In this document: positions 1-9,559 of the stretch, in pieces
How the letters are laid out: every line of letters starts with the position of its first letter
How positions within the stretch are numbered: position 1 is the first letter of the stretch
Origin: Pelobates cultripes
Lineage: Eukaryota; Chordata; Amphibia; Anura; Pelobatidae
Reading direction: 5' to 3'
Assembly (NCBI GenBank): GCA_933207985.1
Contig: OW240913.1
Coordinates: 105,981,082 to 106,045,081, forward strand
DNA length: 64,000 bases
Made by a program: the position numbers and the translations under genes
Notes under the pieces: model-generated
Told to the model about the DNA's origin: nothing
Databases searched by the model: none
What the model saw: the letters and a program-made list of their open reading frames with translations, nothing else

Positions 1-362
1 AAATAACATTATAAATGTATTTAACCAGTAAAGCGACATTTAGGATACTGGCAGCTATAAAGTATATCTTGTGGTGGAGATTTTATTTATTCAATATTTC
101 ATTTACCTTGGCTTCCTACAACTGTGCCATCTTTGCTTGTATTTAATCAGAGGAAACGTTTATCCTTCCTTAACTCCCCACTTTAGTACTTTCACATCCA
201 TTTTTTTTTCATAAAAAAATCCGTAAAGCATGTACAGCGCTTCCCTAATTTGATCCTCACATATGGGTGTTAATTCCACTGAAAGTGGAAGTGGGTGTAT
301 TATGCAAGTATGAGGTTCATTCGTGGATCCAGGGCAGTGTACATGTGATGGTCTTCCACTGA
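1..362. other. AT-rich sequence, nothing recognised
   Basis: No open reading frame with recognisable protein similarity, no terminal repeats and no tandem structure were seen. The short reading frames here look like chance openings in AT-rich DNA. Confidence 0.5.
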
Positions 363-840
363 CTTTTACATACATAGTTGAAAATAGATATGCTTCATTC
401 ACGTTCAGCCTGTCTCACATTTTTACTGTTTGCTGTTGATCCAAGAGAAGGTAAAAAAAAACAGTCTGAAGTGTCAGAATTGACCCCAGAATGGCAGTCA
501 GATATATTCTTGGATCAAGAGGCTATTAGACTACTAGTTAAACATGATACCTCTGTATATTATGTTTTTGCAAGTATTTATCCAATTGCTGTTTAAACCT
601 CTGTATAGAGATAAAACCATCTCTTTAGGCAGAGAATTCCACCCACATCCTTATTGTTCTTAATGTAAAAAACCTTTTCCTCTGCCCTAGACTAAATCTC
701 CTTTCTTCCAGTCTGTATGTGTGTCCTTCCATCACCTCATGTCGTACTTCAATAGGAAAAATACTGCACATGCTCTGTGTTTCTCCTGTCGATATAACAT
801 ACATCCATAAAGAGGCTTTGCACACGTAATCACTTTTAAT
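363..840 (-). pseudogene. CR1/Rex1-like LINE, 3' fragment
   Basis: Read on the minus strand, 825-625 translates to the extreme C-terminus of a CR1-group reverse transcriptase ORF, including the stretch LEERRFSLGQRKRFFTLRT, which matches the usual ending of these proteins just before the stop. Downstream (towards 363) lies the 3' untranslated region, with the phrases GACTGCCATTCTGGGGTCAA and CTGAACGTGAATG. The same 3' UTR recurs at about 29190-29420, so the two are members of one dispersed family. The 3' terminus near 363 ends in a degenerate ACTATGT-type tail, as in CR1-group LINEs. Only the last few hundred bases are present, which fits the usual 5' truncation during target-primed reverse transcription. 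The assignment to CR1/Rex1 rather than L3 is an inference. Confidence 0.65.
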
Positions 841-1199
841 ATGTCTAGATTAGAACACAAAAGGTGGCTAGGAGTCCAGTGAAAGCCTACAAGACACACA
901 TGTGATATATAAGTAACAATTTCATTTTTATTTATATTACTAATGATCTATATTAAAAAGAGTGGCTCAATAAAGTATTTTTACATTGTGTAGAAGTGAA
1001 CCTTTTTGCATGTTATAAAATGCACAATTTAAATATGTATTTGAAATGTCATGAATATCATGAATTTTTCTTGTGTACCTTAGTGTATTGATGACAACAT
1101 AAAAAATAAAACAAATACAGCGAATGAAGTGATAAAGTGCGACAACAAAATCTGTTGAAACCACCTGAGTGGAACCCCTCAAACCACTCTAACAATAAC
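841..1199. other. AT-rich sequence, nothing recognised
   Basis: Short chance reading frames only. The last bases run into the outer edge of the PLE inverted repeat, whose exact boundary near 1200-1216 is uncertain. Confidence 0.5.
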
Positions 1200-1639
1200 A
1201 AATCTCAAAAAAATACAATGGTGGATCACACTTCTTAATATACCTAAAATAGAAACTTAAAACCATATAGTGTAATACAGTTTATATGTCAATAAATTAG
1301 AAGGTTGTAGAGGTCATGTACTCACAAGCCTGGAGCCAAATGCAATCATATGGCTCCCATGAGTGGTGCAGTGGGACTATTGTATAGGACGTCCCCGTCC
1401 TTCTTCTAGTTGATCTTTGAGTCTCAGGACTGAAGATATAAATATGATAAGAAGGTTGATACTTCTAAAAAAAGCTTTTATTACATAAAACAATATATAA
1501 AAACATAAGGACTGCTCTTAAAAAAAAAAAAGAATGGAAAGAAGCAAAGTCCAATATAGCCAAATGGCTATTAAAGTTCATAAGAATGCACTAAATATAA
1601 AGTGCCAATGCTTAAATGGGTCCAAATGTCCTGGCAGGT

Positions 1640-1682
1640 CCGATACGCGTTTCGCCCCGTATATGGGGCTTCCTCAGTCGGT
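1640..1682 (-). ncRNA. Hammerhead-ribozyme-like motif in PLE copy A
   Basis: On the minus strand the sequence reads CCGA, then CUGAGGA, a single A, GCCCC, a loop AUAUAC, GGGGC, GAAAC, GCGUA and UCGG. This matches the hammerhead layout: core CUGANGA, stem II GCCCC/GGGGC, core GAAA, a short self-complementary stem III (ACGCGU) with a GUA cleavage triplet, and a stem I of UCGG pairing with CCGA. The one departure is an additional A between the CUGAGGA core and stem II. Hammerhead motifs are established components of PLE terminal regions. It lies about 630 nt downstream of the nuclease ORF. Confidence 0.65.
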
Positions 1683-2309
1683 GGTGGTGTGTGTGGGCTC
1701 TTTGGCGTCCTTTTATGCCGCTCTTGTGGCTTACTTCCGGGTTCTGATATCGGGTTTGGAACGCACGATGCGTTCCAAACGTCACTTGCATGGTTTATGG
1801 ATCCTCATTCTGGCGCCTCTATGTCATCACTGGAACGCATTGTGAAACGCACATGCGTTCCACAGTGAAATTTATTCGAAAAAACACATATAATATTTCT
1901 AATCCAGTTATCTACTGTAGAAACACTTAGGAATCCATTAGCAATATTAACTTATATACTTTATGTTTTATGTGAATAGAATGCAAATGAAGAACTGTAT
2001 TATGATATAAGAAAAACGGAAAAGAGATCTTTTTCGGTCTTGGAATGTAACAGCTATATCATTATATAAAGTATATAAGCTAGATAGCAAAAATCTTCTA
2101 TGGTAACCCAGTGCATAAATATTTTAACACCTTATACCGCTAATATGTAAATATAAAAAATATATGGATATATGAAATGAAATAAAGATATATAACATCT
2201 TCTGTATTAACCAGGTGCATATTTATCTCTAACCATATTTATTGTAAAGGTCTGTACCAAAGTGCGTTTATAGTGCTTATAAAGTGCATCTAAAATAAAC
2301 AATAAAATC

Positions 2310-3128
2310 CTAATAAAAATGACATAGTTCAAAATCTAAATTTAAACCATTTGGTATCAGTGTGTTGAATTTGAATATAAATTTCATTTCTTCAGTCCCT
2401 ATTTTTTTACTGTAATTCCCGCCTCTCCAGTCTTTTTTAATAAGCTTTAAGGGGCAAAAGAATAGATTGTCTGGATTCTGATTATGGTATTTTTTGACGT
2501 GGTTAGAGACACTATGGGTCTCTAAACCATTTTTTATGTTGCGAATATGTTCTGAAATTCGGACGTGGATACATCTAATAGTTCGGCCTATGTAAAGTAA
2601 ATTGCATGGACATTTTAAAACATATATGACACCTTTCAAGAAACATGTAAGCAGGTCTTTAATACTAAAATCTCTGTTAATGTATTCTTGTATATTAGTG
2701 AGGTGTCTTTTTTTACTTTTCGTGGACCTGCATGCTAGGCAGGCGCCACAGCCATAGAAACCACTTCCTTGGTTTAAAATATGTTTAGTGGCTCTTGGGC
2801 CATCACTACCCTGTACTAGTGACCTTTTAAGATTTGCTGCCCCTCTGTATATAATTTGGGGTTGTGTCGGTAAAATTTCTTTTAAAATGGGGTCATATTT
2901 TAAAAGATACCAATATTTGTTGATAATCTTTCTAATTTTTTTGTTATGGCCATTGAAATTACATATAAAAGGGATCTTCTGGGTTTGTACTTCTTGTGAA
3001 TTTTTAGATTTATATGTTAGAAGTTCTTGTCGTGATCTCTTTTTTACTTCTTCCATTTCTAACGTTAGTTGGTCTTCTTCATATCCCTTCTCTACGCATT
3101 GTCCTTTTATTCTTGTGGCTTGTTGCAT
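2310..3128 (-). pseudogene. PLE C-terminal region with GIY-YIG endonuclease
   Basis: This 272-residue open stretch is the 3' half of a PLE polyprotein. Residues 1-75 are the thumb/linker region (RIKGQCVEKGYEEDQL, typical of PLEs). Around residue 125 lies a Cys cluster (YGCGACLACRSTK). Residues 165-215 form the GIY-YIG nuclease, with the first strand GVIYVL, the catalytic YIG in CPCNLLYIGRT, the Arg in HVRISEH and a downstream VSNHVKKYHNQ. The frame continues upstream to 3380 with stops between, so the apparent Met start at 3128 is internal and not a real start. In this class the nuclease cleaves target DNA for retrotransposition. The catalytic residues look intact, but the protein cannot be complete because the RT palm is absent. 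Confidence 0.85.
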
Positions 3129-3502
3129 ATAATCTTCGTCATTGGTACAATTACGTCTTAATCCTTAAAAATTGGCAATTGGGTGCATTTTTTAACCACG
3201 GTTTGTGGTGGCAGCTATTTCTCTCAATATATCCATTGGCGTCCACTGTTTTAAAAAAATAGTTGTAATAGAGTTGTTGTGTATAAATATATGCAGGTCT
3301 AAAAAATTAATATCAGTCTGGCTGTGTATCATAGTCAGTACGATGCCCCAATCGTTATCATTTAAAGAAGAATTGAACATATCTGAAAGTTCAACCGAGC
3401 CATTCCAGATAAAAAATATATATAACTTTTAGATATGTTAAATTTTTTAGACCTGCATATTTTTATACACAACAACTCTATTACAACTAAGAATTTTTTT
3501 AA

Positions 3503-4020
3503 AACAGGTCACTAGTACAGAGCAGTGAAGGCCCAAGAGCCACTAAACATATTTTAAACCAAGGAAGTGGTTTCTATGGCTGTGGCGCCTGCCTAGCGTG
3601 CAGGTCCACGAAAAGTAAAAAAAGACACCTCACTTATATACAAGAATACATTAACAGAGATTTTAGTATTAAAGACCAGCTTACATGTTTCTCGAAAGGT
3701 GTCATATATGTTTTAAAATGTCTGTGCAATTTACTTTACATAGGCCGAACTATTAGATGTATCCACGTCCGAATTTCAGAACATATTTGCAACATAAAAA
3801 ATGGTTTAGAGACCCATAGTGTCTCTAACCACTTCAAAAAATACCATAATCAGAATCCAGACATTCTATTCTTTTGCCCCTTAAAGCTTATTAAAAAAGA
3901 CTGGAGAGGCGGGAATTACAGTAAAAAAAATAGGGACAGAAGAAATGAAATTTATATTCAAATTCAACACACTGATACCAAATGGTTTAAATTTAGATTT
4001 TGAACTATGTCATTTTTATT
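3503..4020 (+). pseudogene. PLE GIY-YIG nuclease remnant in copy B
   Basis: In plus-strand translation this region reads GPRATKHILNQGSGF, the Cys cluster YGCGACLACRSTK, then GVIYVLKCLCNLLYIGRT and HVRISEHICNI, and closes with FNTLIPNGLNLDFELCHF after a frameshift at the A-run near 3925. Compared with copy A the catalytic YIG, Arg and His positions are kept, but one Cys-Pro pair is altered (CLC for CPC). It is a duplicated fragment with no start codon or RT domain, so it is non-functional. Confidence 0.8.
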
Positions 4021-4649
4021 AGGATTTTATTGTTTATTTTAGATGCACTTTATAAGCACTATAAACGCACTTTGGTACAGACCTTTACAATAAATATGGT
4101 TAGAGATAAATATGCACCTGGTTAATACAGAAGATTTTATGTATCTTTATTTCACTTCATATATCCATATATTTTTTATATTTACATATTAGCGGTATAA
4201 GGTGTTAAAATATTTATGCACTGGGTTAACATAGAAGATTTTTGCTATCTAGCTTATAAACTTTATATAATGATATAGCTGTTACATTCCAAGACCGAAA
4301 AAGATCTCTTTTCCGTTTTTCTTATATCATAATACAGATATTCATTTGCATTATATTCACATAAAACATAAAGTATATAAGTTAATATTTCTAATGGATT
4401 CCTAAGTGTTTCTACAGTAGATAACTGGATTAGAAATATTATATGTGTTTTTTCGAATATATTTCACTGTGGAACGCATGTGTGTTTCACAATGCGTTCC
4501 AGTGATGACATAGAGGCGCCAGAATGAGGATCCGTAAACCATGCAAATGACGTTTGGAATGCATCGTTCGTTCCAAACCCCGCTATCAGAACCCGGAAGT
4601 AAGCCACAAGAGCGGCATAAAAGGACGCCAAAGAGCCCACACACCACCA

Positions 4650-4691
4650 CCGACTGAGGAAGCCCCATATACGGGGCGAAACGCGTATCGG
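4650..4691 (+). ncRNA. Hammerhead-ribozyme-like motif in PLE copy B
   Basis: This is the same motif as at 1640-1682, here on the plus strand: CCGA, CUGAGGA, A, GCCCC, loop, GGGGC, GAAAC, GCGUA, UCGG. All pairing elements are preserved in both copies. Being in the opposite orientation, the two motifs sit about 3 kb apart in the inverted repeat. Confidence 0.65.
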
Positions 4692-5115
4692 ACCTGCCAG
4701 GACATTTGGACCCATTTAAGCATTGGCACTTTATATTTAGTGCATTCTTATGAACTTTAATAGCCATTTGGCTATATTGGACTTTGCTTCTTTCCATTCT
4801 TTTTTTTTTTTAAGAGCAGTCCTTATGTTTTTATATATTGTTTTATGTAATAAAAGCTTTTTTTAGAAGTACCAACCTTCTTATCATATTTATATCTTCA
4901 GTCCTGAGACTCCAAGATCAACTAGAAGAAGGACAGGGACGTCCTATACAATAGTCCCACTGCACCACTCATGGGAGCCATATGATTGCATTTGGATCCA
5001 GGCTTGTGAGTACATGACCTCTACAACCTTCTAATTTATTGACATATAAACTGTTTTACACTATATGGTTTTATGTTTCTATTTTAGGTATATTAAGAAG
5101 TGTGATCCACCATTG

Positions 5116-5779
5116 CATGTATTTGAGAATTGATGATAACATGTTTGATTTTACACAGTTGATTTTAATGAACTGTATTTTTATTTAATAGACTAGTAAT
5201 GTCATACCCCAAGTAGTAACATTTTAAAGATTATTTAACATCTTCTTGCAAGTGAACAAATTGTGATTTAATAAACTTTTGGTATGCATGGATCTGTTTT
5301 AAAGTTACATTTACTAGACCACAGATCATTATATTGAAATGTAATAAATTATCACATTTTAATATACATCTCTAAAGGACCATTTCATTTCATCAACTTA
5401 TTTTGAGCTTTGTGCAGCCCTGTAATGGTTAAACAAGTGGAACACTACTTTTTAAAATACATTCTTCTAAAACTAAAACATTTTTACCTGGGCCAACAAC
5501 CACTGAGCAAATCTGTAACATTTTTACCAATAAACTGATGATGTATTTGTTCCTCACCTTAAAGTCACACGATCAAAACATTGCCAGGGAAAAAAAAAAA
5601 TCTTTACAAAAAAATTGCTTTTTAATTCATTGTCCAGATAATATAAATAGGTAAAACAAATCCTGACATGTTTTTAAATTCCAAAATACATCACATGCCT
5701 AAGAACCACATAGATATGTTATGAGTATTGCTACCTTAAAACCTAGTTTGTGATGATGAAATTATTTGATCATTGGTCT
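5116..5779. other. AT-rich sequence, nothing recognised
   Basis: No coding similarity, terminal repeats or tandem array were seen. Confidence 0.45.
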
Positions 5780-5860
5780 TTAATCCCCTTAACGACACAT
5801 GACATATGTGACATGTCATGATTCCCTGTTATTCCAGAAGTTTGGTCCTCAAGGGGTTAA
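5780..5860. mobile_element. 81-bp TTAA-flanked MITE
   Basis: The unit begins TTAATCCCCTTAACGACA and ends with GGTCCTCAAGGGGTTAA, whose reverse complement is TTAACCCCTTGAGGACC, so the ends are inverted repeats bounded by TTAA on both sides. The interior is also partly palindromic (GACATATGTGACATGTCATG). TTAA target duplications are known for piggyBac-like and Kolobok transposons; which one mobilised this family cannot be told here. Related ends occur at 17548, 21409, 24972 and 34162. Confidence 0.7.
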
Positions 5861-6415
5861 GCAAAATACCTGAAGACAAAAGGATGGCTTCATTAACTAA
5901 TTTCCATCGGTGGTACTAACAGATAATCAGATATTTAGCCACCCATTGAACCATTTTTACATGAAGTTGGATTGGTTATACTACCAAAATAGTATATAAA
6001 TATGATTTAAGTATGTTTGAAATTATTGTACATACAATACAATGTGTATATATTATAGCAGAACTAGTTCATTGCTATAAATACAGCCACTCTTTGAAAT
6101 GAAGCAGCTGAATCGCTGATCGCTAATCCTGTTTAATATGAGTTTGCTTTTTTTTTGCTTACAAAGTTAAAATCTATATATAATGTATTTTAACATTGCC
6201 CACAGACTTAAATGTGCCACTGGCTTTAAGAAATCTTTTCTATTTTGCCTAGTTGTGTTTTGAAACTTAAACAAAGCAAAACAAATGATAAAACAAGAAA
6301 TTCTGCTTCTGATAACACCCTTCAGCAAGAGAATTCCCTTGTGGACAAGCACTGAAATTCAAAAATCATTTTCTCTTCACTACTCTTCTGATACAATATG
6401 GTGTGAAAAATAGAT

Positions 6416-6462
<47 letters not shown>

Positions 6463-7239
6463 TTTATAATCTCCAAACACAATAATCACACACTGGAAGT
6501 TAGGGTTTGTATTTTTGGATTTAAGGTAAAACTACTAGATATTTTAATGATTTAATAAAAAATAAATTGATAGACCTTGACATTCTGTTGAAGAAAAAAA
6601 TGCTTTCTCACCAGAGTACCTATTCATGACTTATTTTAATACTACTACTAAAAAACAAACTTTATGCCCTAAACTTAACTTTATTTACTAAATGCTGAGT
6701 CATGTGTGATTCACAGGTATATTTATGTATTTGTGGAAATACATGAAGCTCTATCTATTTAATTATTTCTGCAAATGAAATCCATTTCCCTAAATCTAGT
6801 TCATGCCTGTGAAGTCAAATTGGCATTCTCAATGGAAACATTGCAACAATTACTAACAGAGAAATCCCTCTGAGTTGTCCACCTTTATTATATGTCAAAT
6901 GCAGCACAATATTAAAAATCAAGGACAATGGGTACCCTATTAGGCAACATAAGATAAAAAAGATAGTATGGCTTACTTTATGCATTTCAGTCCTGTAACC
7001 GCTTTTGCTCATAAGCAACTGTTTCTAAATAATCCTGCATAAACTCTCAATTGACTCATGTGAAGCACTTAGATATACAGTATGTTTCCTGTGCAGAAAA
7101 AGTCCAGCCATTGTTAATATAATGAGAACTGTTTGCACGACCTTGATGTAACCTGGCAGTCAAGGAGAGTGGACTGGAATAGTGATGGTGCACTCAATTG
7201 ATGATGCAATGAGTGCTGCAAAAATAAGTGTGGCACAAA
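5861..7239. other. AT-rich sequence with an (AT)n array at 6419-6457
   Basis: Apart from the roughly 40-bp AT dinucleotide array, no gene, transposon end or tandem structure was recognised. Confidence 0.5.
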
Positions 7240-7560
7240 CACTTCAAAGAAGGTCGAGAAACTGTTGAATGATTTGATGCCCCACTGGCTTTTCCCAAAA
7301 CTATAATCATCTTTGAAAGGAAAGAAATTTCAGACAGTCCATGAGATTCAGGTAAATATGATGAGGCAGCTGATGGTAATTCCAACAAAGGACTTTGCAG
7401 AGTGTTTTAAAAAGGGGAAGAGACACTGGGAGAATTGTGCAAGGTGCTTTGGGAGGGGACTGAGTCATCATTGTCCGATGTATAATGTTTCTTGTATTTT
7501 CAAAAAATTTCAAAATTTTTCATATTACATGGTTGGATACTTTCCGGACAGACCGTGTGT
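7240..7560 (+). pseudogene. Mariner-family transposase, C-terminal remnant
   Basis: The plus-strand translation KKFQTVHEIQVNMMRQLM, then IPTKDFAECFKKGKRHWENC, closely resembles the C-terminus of mariner transposases, in which a 'dFaecFekwkgrwdkC' block precedes the end of the protein. The usual downstream 'fkkfqnf' phrase follows at about 7500. The sequence ends near 7555 with a phrase resembling a mariner 3' terminus (GGATACTTTCCGGACAGACC) and runs into a GT/AT repeat. The catalytic DDD segment is absent or destroyed by stops. Only the C-terminal third is supported. Confidence 0.65.
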
Positions 7561-7759
7561 GTGTGTGTGTATGTATGTATATATTTATTTGTGGTCGGTT
7601 AATATAGAGACCATGAAATACCTTGAGACTGGAGCAAGTCAGTGTGGGTGTGCCGAAACCGATGTAAGGGTAGGCCTGTAATAAGGAGGGCCCCCCTGGA
7701 AGAATTGTTTATGTAAAAAGAGGGGTGAGGTGGGTGGGGAGAACAGAACGCCACTGCAG

Positions 7760-8271
7760 AGGTAACACTGAAGAAATGACACTCTACTATGATGTAAAGT
7801 AGTAAGTGTACAGTCTGTAAAACAGTGTAAATTTATTGTCTCTTCAAAATAACACTTTTTTTTGTCTGACATCTTTTTCCCAAATATCCCATTCATACCG
7901 TAGATCATGTGTATTAATGTCTAAACCATTGGCAACACAAGTGAGTACACCCCTAAGTGGAAATGTCCAAATTGGGCCGAAATATCCATTTTCCCTCTCC
8001 GGTGTCATATGACTCGGTGTTACAAGGTTTAAGGTGTGAATGGGGAGCAGGTGTGGTAAATGTGGTGTTATCTCTCTCACACTCTCTCTTACTGGTCACT
8101 GGAAGTTCAACATGGCACCTCATGGCAAAGAACTCTGAGGATCTGAAAAAAAGAACTGCTGCACTACATAAAGATGGCCTAGGCTATAAGAAGATTTCCA
8201 AGACCCTGAAACTGAGCTGCAGCACAGTGGGCAAGACCATACAGTGGTTTCACAGGACAGGTTCCACTTAA
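7760..8271 (+). pseudogene. Tc1-like transposon, 5' region and N-terminal transposase
   Basis: The leader (7766-8100) carries phrases characteristic of a widespread vertebrate Tc1 family, such as AGAAATGACACT, GTGAGTACACCCCTAAGTG and AATGTCCAAATTGGG. It is followed by a transposase N-terminus in plus frame: MAPHGKELSEDLKKRTAAL after correcting one shift, then GLGYKKISKTLKLSCSTVGK and the end of the first helix-turn-helix DNA-binding domain. The reading frame is lost at 8271, before the second helix-turn-helix and the DDE domain. The left terminal inverted repeat is not visible. This is a dead fragment. Confidence 0.75.
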
Positions 8272-9520
8272 TTATGATTTACTGCAGCCAAAAGTATATG
8301 TTGAAATATACTCTGCATGCACTGAAGTCAGTCATGGAGTTCCGCGAAAGAGATCACTGTTATTACACTCTGGTATTAGAGGCTGCTTCATGGAAGAGAG
8401 AAGCAGAAGGATGTCCATGTAAGTCAAGGCCCCCTGCAATGACATATCAAAATTAATTTTCACAAATGCACAAACATTTAAATAGCAGACATTTAGACTG
8501 TTATGTATACTACTCCATGACAAAGCTGTCAAATAAGATGAAGAAATGTATTGTTCCTTTTTTATGCTTTAGTACACAGTATTTTTGATCTATGGTATTA
8601 TGTATATAGTTATATATTATCTGAGGGTTCAATTATTACTTTTCCCTTCTTCTATTCTTTCTTTTGTTCCTATACCTCATTTACTTCAGCTATGGGCCTT
8701 GTAGGCACACATACCTAGTGAGTGCTGAGGTGTTGTGAGGCACTTTAGGGATTGTGCTAGGGTGTATATTTTTATAACTGAGGGCTATTTCCATCATCGC
8801 CCCTAACTTTTTTTTATAGACCTGTAGGTACATGAGTTTTCATGTGTGCTGTGATAACTCTTTAGTGCACAGTATATTTATATTTAGAGTATTTCACATA
8901 TTCGCTCAGTTTAGAAATTGTTACTATCCTATCTTCATATTAGTCCACACTACTTATATTTGGTTTCCTTCCTGTGTCCTCCAAGCTGTACCGTTTAGGT
9001 CACGAGGAAACCCAACTGTTCCTATGTATATAATTTCTGAGGGTTTAAGGAACTCGCTTTGTCCTAATTTTCAGAAGTGTTAATAATGCATTTGGGGGGG
9101 AGGTACTTGACTGCCATGTTGTGCGATAGTATCAGACACAAGCTCCTCAAATCATCGCCTTAATCTAGAGCAGTTGTGATACCCCGACTGCTGAAATGAG
9201 CAGAGCTGGTGCCTGGAGCTTAGTTAACTTTGCTGCAGCAGTGTCTCGGCCTACTTGATTTGTGGCCTAGCATGGGATCTGCTAAGCGTAGCGGCCAATC
9301 TCTTTTGGTGGAACCCTGCGGCCCGATCTGGGACCAGGACCCCATATCCTACCCTCTGTTTGATTTTATTGTATGTTCTTATTTATCAATTTGCTTTGCC
9401 CTTTTGCTTTTTTAGAGAGAGCGAGACTGCCTCTTTAGGGTTTGAGAGCTTTACCTTCTTTTCTTTTCCTCCCCTCATCTTTTCTGGCTCTCGACTCGCT
9501 TAGTTTGGACCTTAGCTATG
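8272..9520. other. Unclassified region
   Basis: No similarity could be assigned. The segment 9090-9500 is richer in G+C than its surroundings and may belong to an unrecognised repeat, but no termini were found. Confidence 0.4.
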
Positions 9521-9559
9521 CCTGATTTAATTATTGCATGATTCAGAAGGGAGGAAAGT

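Larger units (their letters stand above)
1200..3433 (-). mobile_element. Penelope-like element copy A, 5'-truncated
   Basis: This retroelement copy is read on the minus strand. From about 3410 down it shows the end of the RT catalytic region (FFIWNGS, then DWGIVLT and INFLDLHIFIHN), a linker, a CxxC-rich segment, a GIY-YIG nuclease and a long 3' region to about 1216. The RT palm upstream of FFIWNGS is missing, so the copy is 5'-truncated at about 3430, where copy B starts in the opposite orientation. Its outer 3' end (from CAATGGTGGATCACAC at 1216) is matched as reverse complement by 5115. Stops interrupt the frame near 3192 and 3155. Identification as Penelope-like rests on the order RT - Cys motif - GIY-YIG, which is diagnostic of that class. 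Confidence 0.85.
3434..5115 (+). mobile_element. Penelope-like element copy B, internally deleted
   Basis: This is a plus-strand sister of copy A, head to head with it. It begins with FLDLHIFIHNNSITT (3440-3490). Then, relative to copy A, it jumps over about 430 bases (copy A positions 2830-3265) straight into the segment before the Cys cluster. GIY-YIG sequence follows to about 3925, where a run of A residues shifts the frame, and a 3' region identical in layout to copy A ends at 5115 (GTGATCCACCATTG). The deletion junction at about 3495-3505 lies at a TTTTAAAAC/CTTAAAAG microhomology. The arms shared with copy A are very similar across more than 1.5 kb by eye. Confidence 0.85.

Noticed and set aside
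1534..1868. Plus-strand frames over the PLE end, repeated at 4402-4797
   Set aside because: Both lie in the non-coding 3' region of the PLE copies, and the repeat reflects the inverted arms, not a conserved gene.
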